Shown here: positions 40,919 through 49,417 of the stretch, piece by piece
Numbering within the stretch: the stretch's first letter is position 1
How the letters are laid out: each line of letters starts with the position of its first letter
Origin: Allobosea sp. LC85
GTDB lineage: Bacteria > Pseudomonadota > Alphaproteobacteria > Rhizobiales > Beijerinckiaceae
Direction of reading: 5' to 3'
Length of the DNA: 64,000 bases
NCBI RefSeq assembly: GCF_000735605.1
Contig: NZ_JPKG01000044.1
Coordinates: 62,001 to 126,000, forward strand
The notes under the pieces: model-generated
What the model saw: only the letters and a program-made list of their open reading frames with translations
Told to the model about the DNA's origin: nothing
Databases searched by the model: none
Made by a program: the position numbers and the translations under genes

Positions 40919-43420
40919 TCAGCTCATCGCGGCCTTCACCGTCTCGACCAGCTGCTTCATCGTGAAGGGCTTGGGCAGGAAGTGGAACTGCTCGCCTTCC
41001 GGCAGGTTCTTGCGGAACGCTTCCTCCGCGTAGCCGGAGACGAAGACGACCTTGGTGGCCGGGTTGCGCTGACGCAACTCACCAAGGAGGGTCGGCCCGT
41101 CCATCTCGGGCATGACCACGTCGGAGACGACGAGATCGATCTTGCCGTCGTGCTTGAGGAAGATATCGAGAGCCTCCACGCCCGAGGCCGCCTCGTGCAC
41201 GGTATAGCCGCGCGAGATCAGCATGCGGGCATTGAGCGCACGCACCGCGTCCTCGTCCTCGACCAGAAGGATGACGCCGGCGCCGGTATGATCGGCTGCG
41301 ACCTTCTTGGGCGCCTCCTTGGCGGCGTTATCGGCGGCGATCTCCTCTTCGGTCGGCACATGACGCGGCAGGAAAATGCGGAAGGTCGTGCCCTTGCCGA
41401 GGGTCGAATCGACGAAGACGAAGCCGCCGGTCTGCTTGACGATGCCATAGACCATGGAGAGGCCGAGGCCCGTGCCCTTGCCGACCTCCTTGGTGGTGAA
41501 GAAGGGCTCGAAGATCTTGTCGAGATGCTCGGCCGGGATGCCGGTGCCGCTGTCCTCGACCTCGAGCATCACATAGTCGGCGGCAGGCAGGGCCTGGTGG
41601 CCGAAGCCGGCGCATTCCTCCGCTGCGACATTGCGCGTGCGGACCTGCAACTTGCCGCCGTCCTGCATGGCATCGCGCGCATTGACCGCGAGATTGACGA
41701 TGACCTGTTCGAGCTGACCGAGATCGGCCTTGACCGACCAGAGGTCGCGGCCCTGGCGAATGTCGAGCGAGACCTTGTCGGCGACGACACGCTTCAGCAT
41801 AAGCGAGAGATCGGAGAGCACATCGCCGAGCTCGAGGACCTGCGGGCGCAGCGTCTGGCGGCGCGAGAAGGCGAGCAACTGCCGGACCAGCGAGGCTGCC
41901 CGGTAGGCGTTCTGCTTGATCTGCATGATGTCCGGAAAGGACGGATCGGTCGGCTTGTGGCTGGCGAGCAGGAACTCGGACGCGTTGATGATGACCTGGA
42001 GGACGTTGTTGAAATCGTGCGCGATGCCGCCGGCGAGTTGGCCGACGGCCTGCATCTTCTGGGCCTGGTCGATATTGTCCTTGAGCTTGCGCTCGGACGT
42101 GGTCTCCAGCGCATAGACGATGGCGCGCTCGCCATCGCCGTCCTCGGCCGCTGCGACCGGCGAGAGATAGAGTCTGGCGGAGCGCCCGTCCTCGCCCGAG
42201 AGATTGGCGTCGAGCGGGGCGATATCGCTGCTGCCGGCCATTGTTGCCGCGAGCGCCTCGTCAAGGCTGCTCGGGGCGACGAGGTCCTGGATCGTCGCCG
42301 GCTGGCGGCCATGCTGCGTCAGCCGGGCGAACGCGGCGTTCGAGCGCAGGATCGCGCCGTTGCGGTCAACGGTGGCGATGGCCATCGGCGTCGAGTGGAA
42401 GAAGCGCGCAAAGCGCACTTCGGCATCGCTGTTGCCGTCGGAGCCGGCTTCACCCGCCGTCCTGTTGAGCACGAGGGTGCGTGAGGGGCCCGCGCGGCTG
42501 TCGCTGCCGAAGGCGACCTGATGGTGCAGCCTGACCGGCAGGGTCGTGCCATTGCGCCGGCGCAGATCGACATCGAGAACCTCGACGCGGACATCGCCGG
42601 GCTGACCGCGAATGGCCTGGATCAGGGCGGCTGCGTTCGAGGTTGCGATGTCGTCGAGATGCAGTCCGCCCGAGCCGAAACGGGCGAGGTCGTAGTCGAG
42701 CCAGCCTGAGAGCGTGGCGTTGAGATAGGGCACTTCGCCGTCAGCGTCGATCGAGAGGAAGCCGGCCGGAGCGTGGTCGAGATAGTCGATCGCGTGCTGG
42801 AGTTCCTGGAAGGCGTTCTCCTGGCGCTCCCGCTCGGGTGTCACGTCGGAGACGCTCCAGAGCATGGCGGGCTTGCCCTCGCGACGCACGGGGGAAACGC
42901 GGATCCGATACCAGCCGACCGTGTCGCGACCATTCAACGCGGGCTCGAGCCGGACTTCCTCCGCCAGCCGGCGGCCTTCGCGTGCAGCGGTCGCCAAACG
43001 GTAAATCGCTTCCGACACCTCCGGGCGGCCGGTAAACAGGCGCTCGACGGGCTTGATGTCGCTGGCCCCGCGGGCTCCGGCGAGCGCCAGATAGGTTTCG
43101 TTGGCGTAGACGATGCGGTTCTCGCCCTCGGTGACGACGACGCCATCATCGGCGCTGTCGACGATGGCCTTGGTCAGGTCGTTACGCGCCGCGCGGCCCG
43201 AAAACTGAACGAGGCCGATGGAGAAGGCGAAGAGACCGAAGACGCCGATCACCGAAAGCAGGGCCAGCAGGCCCAGGATCAGCGGCTGCGACCATTCATT
43301 GGCGATGAAGCCAAGCGCGATCGCGGCTCCGACGAGCAAGCCGGCGACAAGCAGGATCAGGCCAATACGGCCCGGCTTGTCGGAGCGATCGATCGCGGTT
43401 GTCGCCGTGGTTCCGCTCAT
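40919..43420 (-). CDS. cckA: Hybrid histidine kinase CckA
   Basis: An 833-residue membrane kinase: two N-terminal transmembrane helices (about 17-37 and 46-70), PAS domains (about 80-200, 210-320 and 330-430), HisKA with phospho-accepting His468 (IAHDFNNVLQ), a HATPase domain (VNLAVNARDAM, GTGIP, GLGLSMVYG) and a C-terminal receiver with phospho-acceptor Asp767 (VVSDVVMPEMDG). CckA feeds phosphate through ChpT to CtrA and so times flagellar and cell-cycle genes. It starts 76 bases behind flhB on the same strand with no clear terminator between, so it may be read from the flgB operon as well as its own promoter. Confidence 0.93.
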   Translation of the reverse strand: MSGTTATTAIDRSDKPGRIGLILLVAGLLVGAAIALGFIANEWSQPLILGLLALLSVIGVFGLFAFSIGLVQFSGRAARNDLTKAIVDSADDGVVVTEGENRIVYANETYLALAGARGASDIKPVERLFTGRPEVSEAIYRLATAAREGRRLAEEVRLEPALNGRDTVGWYRIRVSPVRREGKPAMLWSVSDVTPERERQENAFQELQHAIDYLDHAPAGFLSIDADGEVPYLNATLSGWLDYDLARFGSGGLHLDDIATSNAAALIQAIRGQPGDVRVEVLDVDLRRRNGTTLPVRLHHQVAFGSDSRAGPSRTLVLNRTAGEAGSDGNSDAEVRFARFFHSTPMAIATVDRNGAILRSNAAFARLTQHGRQPATIQDLVAPSSLDEALAATMAGSSDIAPLDANLSGEDGRSARLYLSPVAAAEDGDGERAIVYALETTSERKLKDNIDQAQKMQAVGQLAGGIAHDFNNVLQVIINASEFLLASHKPTDPSFPDIMQIKQNAYRAASLVRQLLAFSRRQTLRPQVLELGDVLSDLSLMLKRVVADKVSLDIRQGRDLWSVKADLGQLEQVIVNLAVNARDAMQDGGKLQVRTRNVAAEECAGFGHQALPAADYVMLEVEDSGTGIPAEHLDKIFEPFFTTKEVGKGTGLGLSMVYGIVKQTGGFVFVDSTLGKGTTFRIFLPRHVPTEEEIAADNAAKEAPKKVAADHTGAGVILLVEDEDAVRALNARMLISRGYTVHEAASGVEALDIFLKHDGKIDLVVSDVVMPEMDGPTLLGELRQRNPATKVVFVSGYAEEAFRKNLPEGEQFHFLPKPFTMKQLVETVKAAMS

Positions 43421-43495
43421 GCGGCTGGTCCGTCCCGTTTCACGCCTCCTCGCCGCCGGCGAGGGGCTCAGCGCGCAGGTCGCGCAGATTGCGAG

Positions 43496-44563
43496 TTAGG
43501 CGCGCCGACCCTTCAGGCGCAAGACGTAACCGATGACTTCGGCCACGGCCTGATAGTGTTCGACAGGAATTTCTTCGTCGATATCGACCGTTGCATAGAG
43601 CGCGCGGGCCAGAGGCGGGTTCTCGACGATCGGCACGCGATGCTCCCCCGCGACCTCGCGGATCTTCAGGGCGAGCGCATCGACACCCTTGGCGAGACAG
43701 AGCGGAGCGCCCATGCCCTGCTCGTATTGCAGCGCGACGGCGAAGTGAGTCGGGTTGGTGATGATCACGGTCGCCTTCGGCACCGCGGCCATCATGCGTT
43801 TCCTGACCCGCTGCGCGCGAATCTGGCGCAGCTTCGCCTTGACCTCGGGGTTGCCTTCGGAGTTCTTGAACTCCTCCTTCAGCTCCTGCTTGGTCATGCG
43901 CTGACGCTGGTACCAGCTGAAGCGCTGATAGACGAAGTCGCCGATCGCGATCACCGCAAAGAGGGCGAGCACGCTCGCCATCAGCTTGATCGTCAGCGAC
44001 AGCGTCGCCGGCAGCATCGCGGCGACGCTCATCTGTGCGAAGCTCTCGAGCCGATCGTGTTCCTTCCAGAGCGTCAGGCCGACGACGGTACCGATCAGAA
44101 CGATCTTGGCGAGGCCCTTGGCAAAATTGACCCAGGCCTCCTTGCCGAAGAGCCGCTTGGCCCCACCCATCAACGAGATGCGGCTGAACTTCGGCATCAG
44201 CGGCTCGAAGGTCCAGAGTGGCTTGTGCTGGATCAGCGCACCCGCAAGCCCGGCACAGAGGATGAAGGCGAAGGGCAGGCCGAGCGCCATGAAGCCCGTC
44301 ATCACGCCCTGTTTGGTGACGTTGAAGAAGGCCTCGCCGCCGGAAGGCACCTGATGCGCGTTCATCAGGAAGGAGCGCAGGGAGAGTGCCGCGCTGCTCG
44401 CCGACCAGCCGGCTCCGACCAGGAGCGCCAGCGTGAAGCCGCACAGGACGAAGAAGGTTCCGATCTCCTGCGAGCGGGCGATGTCGCCCTTCTCGATCGC
44501 CTGGTCCAGCTTTCGCTGGGTCGGGTCTTCCGTCCTGTCCTCGTTGTCGGCGTCCTCTGACAT
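43496..44563 (-). CDS. flhB: Flagellar export switch protein FlhB
   Basis: A 355-residue protein with four transmembrane segments in its first half and a cytoplasmic domain carrying the self-cleavage motif NPTH (ITNPTHFAVALQYE, cut between Asn and Pro). FlhB changes export specificity from rod/hook to filament substrates. The N-terminal DNEDRTEDPTQRKLDQAIEKGD is highly typical. It lies 9 bases downstream of fliR in the operon flgB-flgC-fliE-fliQ-fliR-flhB. Confidence 0.97.
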   Translation of the reverse strand: MSEDADNEDRTEDPTQRKLDQAIEKGDIARSQEIGTFFVLCGFTLALLVGAGWSASSAALSLRSFLMNAHQVPSGGEAFFNVTKQGVMTGFMALGLPFAFILCAGLAGALIQHKPLWTFEPLMPKFSRISLMGGAKRLFGKEAWVNFAKGLAKIVLIGTVVGLTLWKEHDRLESFAQMSVAAMLPATLSLTIKLMASVLALFAVIAIGDFVYQRFSWYQRQRMTKQELKEEFKNSEGNPEVKAKLRQIRAQRVRKRMMAAVPKATVIITNPTHFAVALQYEQGMGAPLCLAKGVDALALKIREVAGEHRVPIVENPPLARALYATVDIDEEIPVEHYQAVAEVIGYVLRLKGRRA

Positions 44564-44572
44564 CGCCGCTCC

Positions 44573-45409
44573 TCAGTTGCCGGTGAACTGGCGCAGGAAG
44601 CCGCCGAGATCCTCGAGGAAGACGCCCATCATCACGCCTACGACGGCGAGCAGCACCAGCATGCCACCGAGGATCGAGGCCGGCACGGCGAGGAAGAAGA
44701 CCTGAAGCTGCGGCATCATCCGCGCCAGCACGCCGAGCCCGAGATTGAAGAGCAGCCCGAAGACGATGAAGGGCGCGGAAATCTGAACGGCGAGGGCGAA
44801 GCCCTGCGTCGCCGCACGGATCGCCAGGGTCATCATGTCTCCCACATCCGGAAAGCCGCCGGGTGGCAAGAGCCGGTAGCTTTCATGAATCGCCGCGATG
44901 GCGACGTGATGGAGGTCGGTAACCAGGATCAGCGTGATGCCGAGCATCGTCAGAAAGTTTCCGATCGACGGGTTCTGCATGCCTCCGGTCGGATCGACCG
45001 TCATCGCGAAACCCAGGCCCATGGTCTGGGCCACGATCGCACCGGCGCTCTGCAGGCAGGCCATCACAAGGCGCACGCTGAGCCCGATGGTCAATCCGAT
45101 CAGGAGTTCGCTGATGAGAAGGCCGACGAGCGCCGGCATGTCGCCGGGCGGAGTGATGATCGTGCGCGCCATCGGTACGATCATCAGCGCAATGAAGAAG
45201 GCCAGCGACAGCCGGGCGCGTGAGAAGATAAAGCGTTCGCCGATGCCGGGCATCAGCATCACGAGGGTGCCGACACGCGCGAAGACGAGCACGAAGAGTG
45301 CGCCGATCTCGGGCAGGATCGCGATCTGCATCGTGCCGGCAGGGCCCCTGCGCCACTCGGGACGCCGCAGCGGCAGCCCCAGAGCCGGTCGCGGCAGCGA
45401 AAGGTTCAT
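44573..45409 (-). CDS. fliR: Flagellar export gate protein FliR
   Basis: A polytopic export-gate subunit with six hydrophobic segments and family blocks (VLVFARVGTLVMLMPGIG, FAMTVDPTGGMQNPSIGNFL). The start is uncertain: ATG 45409 overlaps the fliQ stop by ATGA but gives 278 residues with a charged 26-residue leader not usual for the family; ATG 45331 gives 252 residues (the usual length) but leaves a 75-base gap. I list the coupled start. FliP5-FliQ4-FliR1 makes the membrane gate of the flagellar type III system. Confidence 0.93.
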   Translation of the reverse strand: MNLSLPRPALGLPLRRPEWRRGPAGTMQIAILPEIGALFVLVFARVGTLVMLMPGIGERFIFSRARLSLAFFIALMIVPMARTIITPPGDMPALVGLLISELLIGLTIGLSVRLVMACLQSAGAIVAQTMGLGFAMTVDPTGGMQNPSIGNFLTMLGITLILVTDLHHVAIAAIHESYRLLPPGGFPDVGDMMTLAIRAATQGFALAVQISAPFIVFGLLFNLGLGVLARMMPQLQVFFLAVPASILGGMLVLLAVVGVMMGVFLEDLGGFLRQFTGN

Positions 45410-45672
45410 TCGCCCGTGGCGATTCGGACGGCGACCCGCCCCATATAACCCGCAAGCGCATCGCCCATGAACGGCAGAAACAGCATCATGGCCGCAAAGA
45501 CCGCAATGATCTTGGGGACGAAGATCAGCGTCTGCTCCTGAATCTGCGTCAGCGCCTGGACGAGCGAGACGGCGAGGCCGACCCCGAGCGCGACCATCAT
45601 CAGCGGGCCGCCGGCTTTGAGGAAGACGACGATGCCGTCGCGTGCGACGTCGAGGATGGCGCCAGAGGTCAT
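45406..45672 (-). CDS. fliQ: Flagellar export gate protein FliQ
   Basis: An 88-residue protein with two transmembrane helices. Its GGPLMMVALGVGLAVSLVQALTQIQEQT block is diagnostic. ATG 45672 gives the normal family length. The stop overlaps the fliR start by ATGA. Confidence 0.95.
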   Translation of the reverse strand: MTSGAILDVARDGIVVFLKAGGPLMMVALGVGLAVSLVQALTQIQEQTLIFVPKIIAVFAAMMLFLPFMGDALAGYMGRVAVRIATGE

Positions 45673-45697
45673 GGTTGCGTCCTGATCGAGCCGGGAA

Positions 45698-46024
45698 TCA
45701 GACCGGCATCCGCATGATTTCCTCATACGCTGCAATCACGCGGTCGCGAACCGCGACCAGCGTTTCGATTGCGGCTTCGCTTTCTGCGACGGCCGTGACG
45801 ACATCGACGATGTCGGAGCGGCCGGCGGCCACGCTCGCGGCCTGGATATCGCTCTTGCGGCCGGCATCGGCGGTTGCTTCCAGCGCCTTGCCGATGAGCG
45901 AGGAGAAATCGGGCATGCCCGCACTGGCGCCGGCGGCGGCACCGAGCGGCTTGCGCATCAGGTTGCCGGCGCCGAGACCCTGCGTCGAGGCATAAGCGCC
46001 GGCGGCGAAGCTGGATGTGGCCAT
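45698..46024 (-). CDS. fliE: Flagellar hook-basal body complex protein FliE
   Basis: A 108-residue protein joining MS ring and rod. It has an FSSLIGKALEAT middle and a conserved C-terminal AVRDRVIAAYEEIMRMPV. Located 26 bases upstream of fliQ and 29 bases after flgC in the same operon. Confidence 0.93.
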   Translation of the reverse strand: MATSSFAAGAYASTQGLGAGNLMRKPLGAAAGASAGMPDFSSLIGKALEATADAGRKSDIQAASVAAGRSDIVDVVTAVAESEAAIETLVAVRDRVIAAYEEIMRMPV

Positions 46025-46053
46025 TGTACGAGATTCCGTTCCGCTGGCGCCGG

Positions 46054-46464
46054 TCAGACGCGCAGGATGTCGATGGTGCGCTGGATCATCCGGCGCGTGG
46101 AGGAGATCAGGTTGAGATTGGCCTCGTAGCTGCGCTGCGCTTCGCGCATGTCCATGGTCTCGACCAGCGAGTTGACGTTCGGCATGCTGACATTGCCGGT
46201 GGCGTCCGCAGCGGGGTTGCCGGGCTCGAATTTTGTCCGAAAGGCGCTCTGGTCGCGCTGGACGCGGCCGAGATCGACGACCTGGGCTTCGAGTTCGCGG
46301 TCGACCCGCCGCTGGAACGTCGGAATCTTGCGGCGGTAGGGATCCACGCCGGCGCGATCCGGCCCCGAATCGGCGTTGGCCAGGTTCTCGGCGATGATCC
46401 GCATGCGGCCTGACTGGCTGCGCAGGCCCGACGTCGCCACTGCGATGCTCTTGAGAAGATCCAT
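46054..46464 (-). CDS. flgC: Proximal rod protein FlgC
   Basis: A 136-residue rod subunit: KSIAVATSGLRSQSGRMRIIAENLAN at the start and the C-terminal helix ETMDMREAQRSYEANLNLI. It is part of the flgB-flgC-fliE cluster and polymerises in the periplasmic rod. Confidence 0.96.
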   Translation of the reverse strand: MDLLKSIAVATSGLRSQSGRMRIIAENLANADSGPDRAGVDPYRRKIPTFQRRVDRELEAQVVDLGRVQRDQSAFRTKFEPGNPAADATGNVSMPNVNSLVETMDMREAQRSYEANLNLISSTRRMIQRTIDILRV

Positions 46465-46491
46465 GAGGCTTCTGCTCCTGCGTCCGATGCC

Positions 46492-46893
46492 TTAGCGGCC
46501 CTTGCCGATCGCGATCTTCATCAGGCCGAGCCCCTTGCTGTAGAGCGAAGCGGCAAGCTGATAGTCGGATTGGTTCTGGGCCACCTTCATCATCTCGTCC
46601 TCGAGATTGACGCCGTTGCCGTTGGGGGTGACCTCGAAGCGGGGCGCCTTGGCGGTATCGAATCCGTTGCGCTGGCCGGAGGGGCCCATATGGCCGGCAG
46701 AGGTCTGGGCCAGCGAGACGCCGGACGAAACCCTGCCGATGGCCGGTGCCTTGAGATCCATCGGACGAAATCCGGGGCTGTCGGCGTTGGCGACATTCTC
46801 AGACAGCACCTTTTGGCGGGACTGGTGCCAATGCATACGCGTCTTCAACGCCTGCATCAGGTTGCCGCCAGTGCCTAAAGCATTGCCAGACAT
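46492..46893 (-). CDS. flgB: Proximal rod protein FlgB
   Basis: A 133-residue rod subunit. The N-terminal half includes HWHQSRQKVLSENVANADSPGFRP and the C-terminal half the rod-family SDYQLAASLYSKGLGLMKIAIGK. First gene of flgB-flgC-fliE-fliQ-fliR-flhB; upstream lie two CtrA-type boxes shared with the divergent fliO-like gene. Confidence 0.95.
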   Translation of the reverse strand: MSGNALGTGGNLMQALKTRMHWHQSRQKVLSENVANADSPGFRPMDLKAPAIGRVSSGVSLAQTSAGHMGPSGQRNGFDTAKAPRFEVTPNGNGVNLEDEMMKVAQNQSDYQLAASLYSKGLGLMKIAIGKGR

Positions 46894-46969
46894 GGAGTTT
46901 GTCCCGTTTCCTCAGAGGAGGCCTGTGGTCGGAGCCGGCTTGCGATTCCGTCCTGGCAGTCGATCCACT

Positions 46970-46985
46970 GGGAAAATATTGCCGG
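46970..46985. promoter_or_regulatory. Degenerate ftr-like half element near flgB
   Basis: GGGAAAATATTGCCGG keeps the right arm (TTGCCGG) and part of the left arm of the ftr-like palindrome, at 11 of 16 positions compared with the flgE site. It lies 8 bases from the CtrA box at 46994, as the intact elements do elsewhere. Confidence 0.3.
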
Positions 46986-46993
46986 GTGCTTGG

Positions 46994-47008
46994 TTAATTC
47001 CGCGTTAA
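46994..47008 (-). promoter_or_regulatory. CtrA box upstream of flgB
   Basis: TTAA-TTCCGCG-TTAA, a perfect TTAA-N7-TTAA match, about 100 bases upstream of the flgB start codon. Confidence 0.65.
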
Positions 47009-47032
47009 AATCCACGAATCCGGTGAACCAAA

Positions 47033-47047
47033 TTAACCAAGTGCTAA
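47033..47047 (+). promoter_or_regulatory. CtrA-type box upstream of the fliO-like gene
   Basis: TTAA-CCAAGTG-CTAA followed by CC: one mismatch to the consensus. It faces the fliO-like/fliP genes and lies 25 bases from the box at 46994. Confidence 0.5.
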
Positions 47048-47139
47048 CCCTGTTTCCCGAAATTGCGGGCGTTATGCTATAGCCAACGTGTTGAACCTTG
47101 GGTGGAATTGCGGTCCGCCAAGGGCTGTCGCCGTCGCAC

Positions 47140-48453
47140 ATGAGGCAAACCTTGCAGACGTTGTTTGGCTTCGAACTCTCGACCGGCCTTCGCTGGATCA
47201 TTGCATTCGCCATCGTCCTGATTCTGGTGGCGCTCTTCGCCTTCCTGTTGCGGCGCATCAGCGGCGGGCGACTCAGGATAGGAGGGCAGGGCGGTGGCCG
47301 CGCCCGGCAACCTCGCCTCGGGGTGGTCGATATTCATGACCTCGACCGGCAGCGACAGCTCGTGCTGATCCGACGCGACAATGTCGAGCATCTGGTGATG
47401 ATCGGCGGCGCGTCCGACGTGGTGGTCGAGACCAACATCGTGCGCGGCAGCAGCAGCGGCCGGATCGCGGTACCGGCCCAGGCCGAGGCCCCGGTCTTCG
47501 AACGCCCTCTGGCGATCGACCCAGCGCTCGGTTTCGAGGCTCTTCGCGCCGACCTGCAGGAGGAAACGCGTCGCGCCTCTCCGCCGGCGGCCGCCCCGCA
47601 GCCGGATACCCTGCCGCCACTTCCGCATCGTACACCTGCGCCTGTTCCGCGCGCTGAACCGGTTGTGGCTCCGTCAGGCACTGCAGCGGCCGGCATGGCT
47701 GGTCTTGCCGCAGGAGCCGCGATCGTGGCCTCGCAGGCTCCGAATTTCGGGCGCAACCAGGCCCCCGCGCCAAGCGTGAGTTCCGATGAGCTTGACGATA
47801 TGGCCCGTCAGCTCGAGGAGGCGCTGAAGCGGCCGCATTCCGCTGTGCGATCGTCCCAGGCGCCGGCAACCCCGGTTCCGGAGGTTCCGCCGGTAGCACC
47901 GCCTGCGCCAGTCAAGCTTGAAGAGCCGAAGCCCGCAGCAGCCGCGCCGGTTCTCGCTCCGGTTCCGACTGCCCCACCCCCGGTCTTCGGGCGCCCCGTC
48001 GGCGTGCCGGCCGATGTTGCTGCCGAACTCGAAATGGCCCTGGGCCTGAAGCCCAAGCCCTCGGACGTGGTGACGCCGCCGGCGCCTGTCGTTGAACCGA
48101 AGCCCGCTCCCCTTCGCGAGTCTCTGGAAACTGCCAAGCCGCCGGAGCCCGCACCGGTCGTGCATCCCGACCTGACACCAGCCGAGCACGGGGACAGGCT
48201 GTCGGCAAAGGACGAAGAAGACGCGCTGGAGGTCAGCGAGGACGAGGCCGATGCCGAGGCTGAGGCGGAGATTGCCGAGGCCGAGGCCGGGATCGAACCA
48301 GAGGCCGAGTCGCCCACTGTTCCCACTGCCGAGGAGCCGAAGGCCGAATCGAAGCCGGAAGAGAAGCCCATTCAGATCGATCCGTTCTCGGTCGATGCGA
48401 TCGAAGCCGAGTTCGCGCGATTGCTGGGCCGTGATCCGAAGTCGAAGTCCTGA
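47140..48453 (+). CDS. fliO: FliO-like flagellar biosynthesis protein with long acidic/proline-rich tail
   Basis: A 437-residue protein. One transmembrane helix at about residues 15-37 (WIIAFAIVLILVALFAFLL) is followed by a small domain with the FliO pattern (HDLDRQRQLVLIRRDNVEHLVMIGG). FliO proteins are usually about 100-150 residues; here about 300 more residues follow, rich in Pro, Ala and Glu, ending in an acidic stretch (EDEADAEAEAEIAEAEAG). FliO helps assemble the FliP ring, and fliP is the next gene. ATG 47140 is chosen; an in-frame TTG at 47098 also exists and no clear ribosome site marks either. Confidence 0.68.
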   Translation: MRQTLQTLFGFELSTGLRWIIAFAIVLILVALFAFLLRRISGGRLRIGGQGGGRARQPRLGVVDIHDLDRQRQLVLIRRDNVEHLVMIGGASDVVVETNIVRGSSSGRIAVPAQAEAPVFERPLAIDPALGFEALRADLQEETRRASPPAAAPQPDTLPPLPHRTPAPVPRAEPVVAPSGTAAAGMAGLAAGAAIVASQAPNFGRNQAPAPSVSSDELDDMARQLEEALKRPHSAVRSSQAPATPVPEVPPVAPPAPVKLEEPKPAAAAPVLAPVPTAPPPVFGRPVGVPADVAAELEMALGLKPKPSDVVTPPAPVVEPKPAPLRESLETAKPPEPAPVVHPDLTPAEHGDRLSAKDEEDALEVSEDEADAEAEAEIAEAEAGIEPEAESPTVPTAEEPKAESKPEEKPIQIDPFSVDAIEAEFARLLGRDPKSKS

Positions 48454-48460
48454 CCGGACG

Positions 48461-48486
48461 GGCGTGATCAACAGGCGTGATCAACA
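48461..48486. repeat. Tandem 13-bp repeat before fliP
   Basis: Two perfect copies of GGCGTGATCAACA lie directly head to tail, starting 8 bases after the fliO-like stop. Each contains the palindrome TGATCA. Confidence 0.7.
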
Positions 48487-48600
48487 GGATTGTCGGGCTG
48501 CGACGATCCTGATGCCGCTGGCCTGGTTGCCCCGGCGGACATGGGCGCCCTAGCGTCGTCACGCCCGATCGATTGAGTCGGGCTCTGATGGCGGCTTTGC

Positions 48601-49365
48601 GTGATCCTGACCTTGACGGATGCGAGATGGCATCGCGGCTGCCGCGTCGCCTGTGCCGGTGCGATGGTCGCGCTTGCGCTCTGCGAGCCGGCTCGGGCGC
48701 AAACGCTTTCGCTTGATCTCGGACAGGGTGGGGGCGTCGCCGAGCGGGCGCTGCAACTCATCGCCGTCATCACGGTGCTCTCCCTGGCGCCGTCGATCCT
48801 GATCATGGTGACGTCGTTCACGCGGATCGCGGTCGTGCTGTCCCTGCTGCGCTCGGCCATCGGCACGCAGACTGCGCCACCCAACGCCGTGATCGTCGGG
48901 TTGGCGCTGTTCCTCACCGGATTCGTGATGGCGCCGACCTTGCGCGAGGCCTACCGCGTCTCGGTCGAGCCGCTGGTTGCCGGGCAGATCCAGCCCCAGG
49001 AGGCCTATAACCGGGGCGTCGTGCCCTTCAAGGCGTTCATGCTCAAGCATGTCCGCGAGAAGGACCTGATGCTGTTCATCGAGATGTCGCGCGAACCCCG
49101 CCCAACGCAGCCGGAGGATGTCCAGATCCAGATCCTCGTGCCGGCGTTCATGATCTCGGAGCTGCGCCGGGCCTTCGAGATCGGTTTCCTGCTGTTCGTA
49201 CCATTCCTGATCATCGATCTCGTCGTCGCCTCGATCCTGATGTCCGTCGGCATGATGATGTTGCCGCCGGTGACCGTCGCCCTGCCGTTCAAGCTGATCT
49301 TCTTCGTTCTGGTGGACGGTTGGGGCCTCGTCACGGGATCGCTGATCAAGAGTTACGGGACGTAG
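48601..49365 (+). CDS. fliP: Flagellar export gate protein FliP
   Basis: A 254-residue protein with a cleavable signal (about 1-33, ending ARAQ) and four transmembrane helices. Diagnostic blocks are VTSFTRIAVVLSLLRSAIGTQ and LVPAFMISELRRAFEIGF. FliP forms the core of the export gate. The GTG start at 48601 gives the normal signal peptide; no strong ribosome site is visible. It follows the fliO-like gene by about 150 bases and is followed by a palindrome that overlaps its stop codon. Confidence 0.95.
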   Translation: MILTLTDARWHRGCRVACAGAMVALALCEPARAQTLSLDLGQGGGVAERALQLIAVITVLSLAPSILIMVTSFTRIAVVLSLLRSAIGTQTAPPNAVIVGLALFLTGFVMAPTLREAYRVSVEPLVAGQIQPQEAYNRGVVPFKAFMLKHVREKDLMLFIEMSREPRPTQPEDVQIQILVPAFMISELRRAFEIGFLLFVPFLIIDLVVASILMSVGMMMLPPVTVALPFKLIFFVLVDGWGLVTGSLIKSYGT

Positions 49366-49402
49366 ATCATCGGACCGGATATGGTATCCGGTCCGATGAT
49401 CT
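49364..49402. repeat. Perfect 17-bp palindrome overlapping the fliP stop
   Basis: AGATCATCGGACCGGAT and its exact complement, separated by ATGGT; the left arm starts within the fliP stop codon (TAG). There is no U-tract, so it is better seen as the B-type half of a composite element than as a terminator, although it could stabilise the fliP transcript. Confidence 0.8.
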
Positions 49403-49417
49403 AACCTTTCCGTGTTT

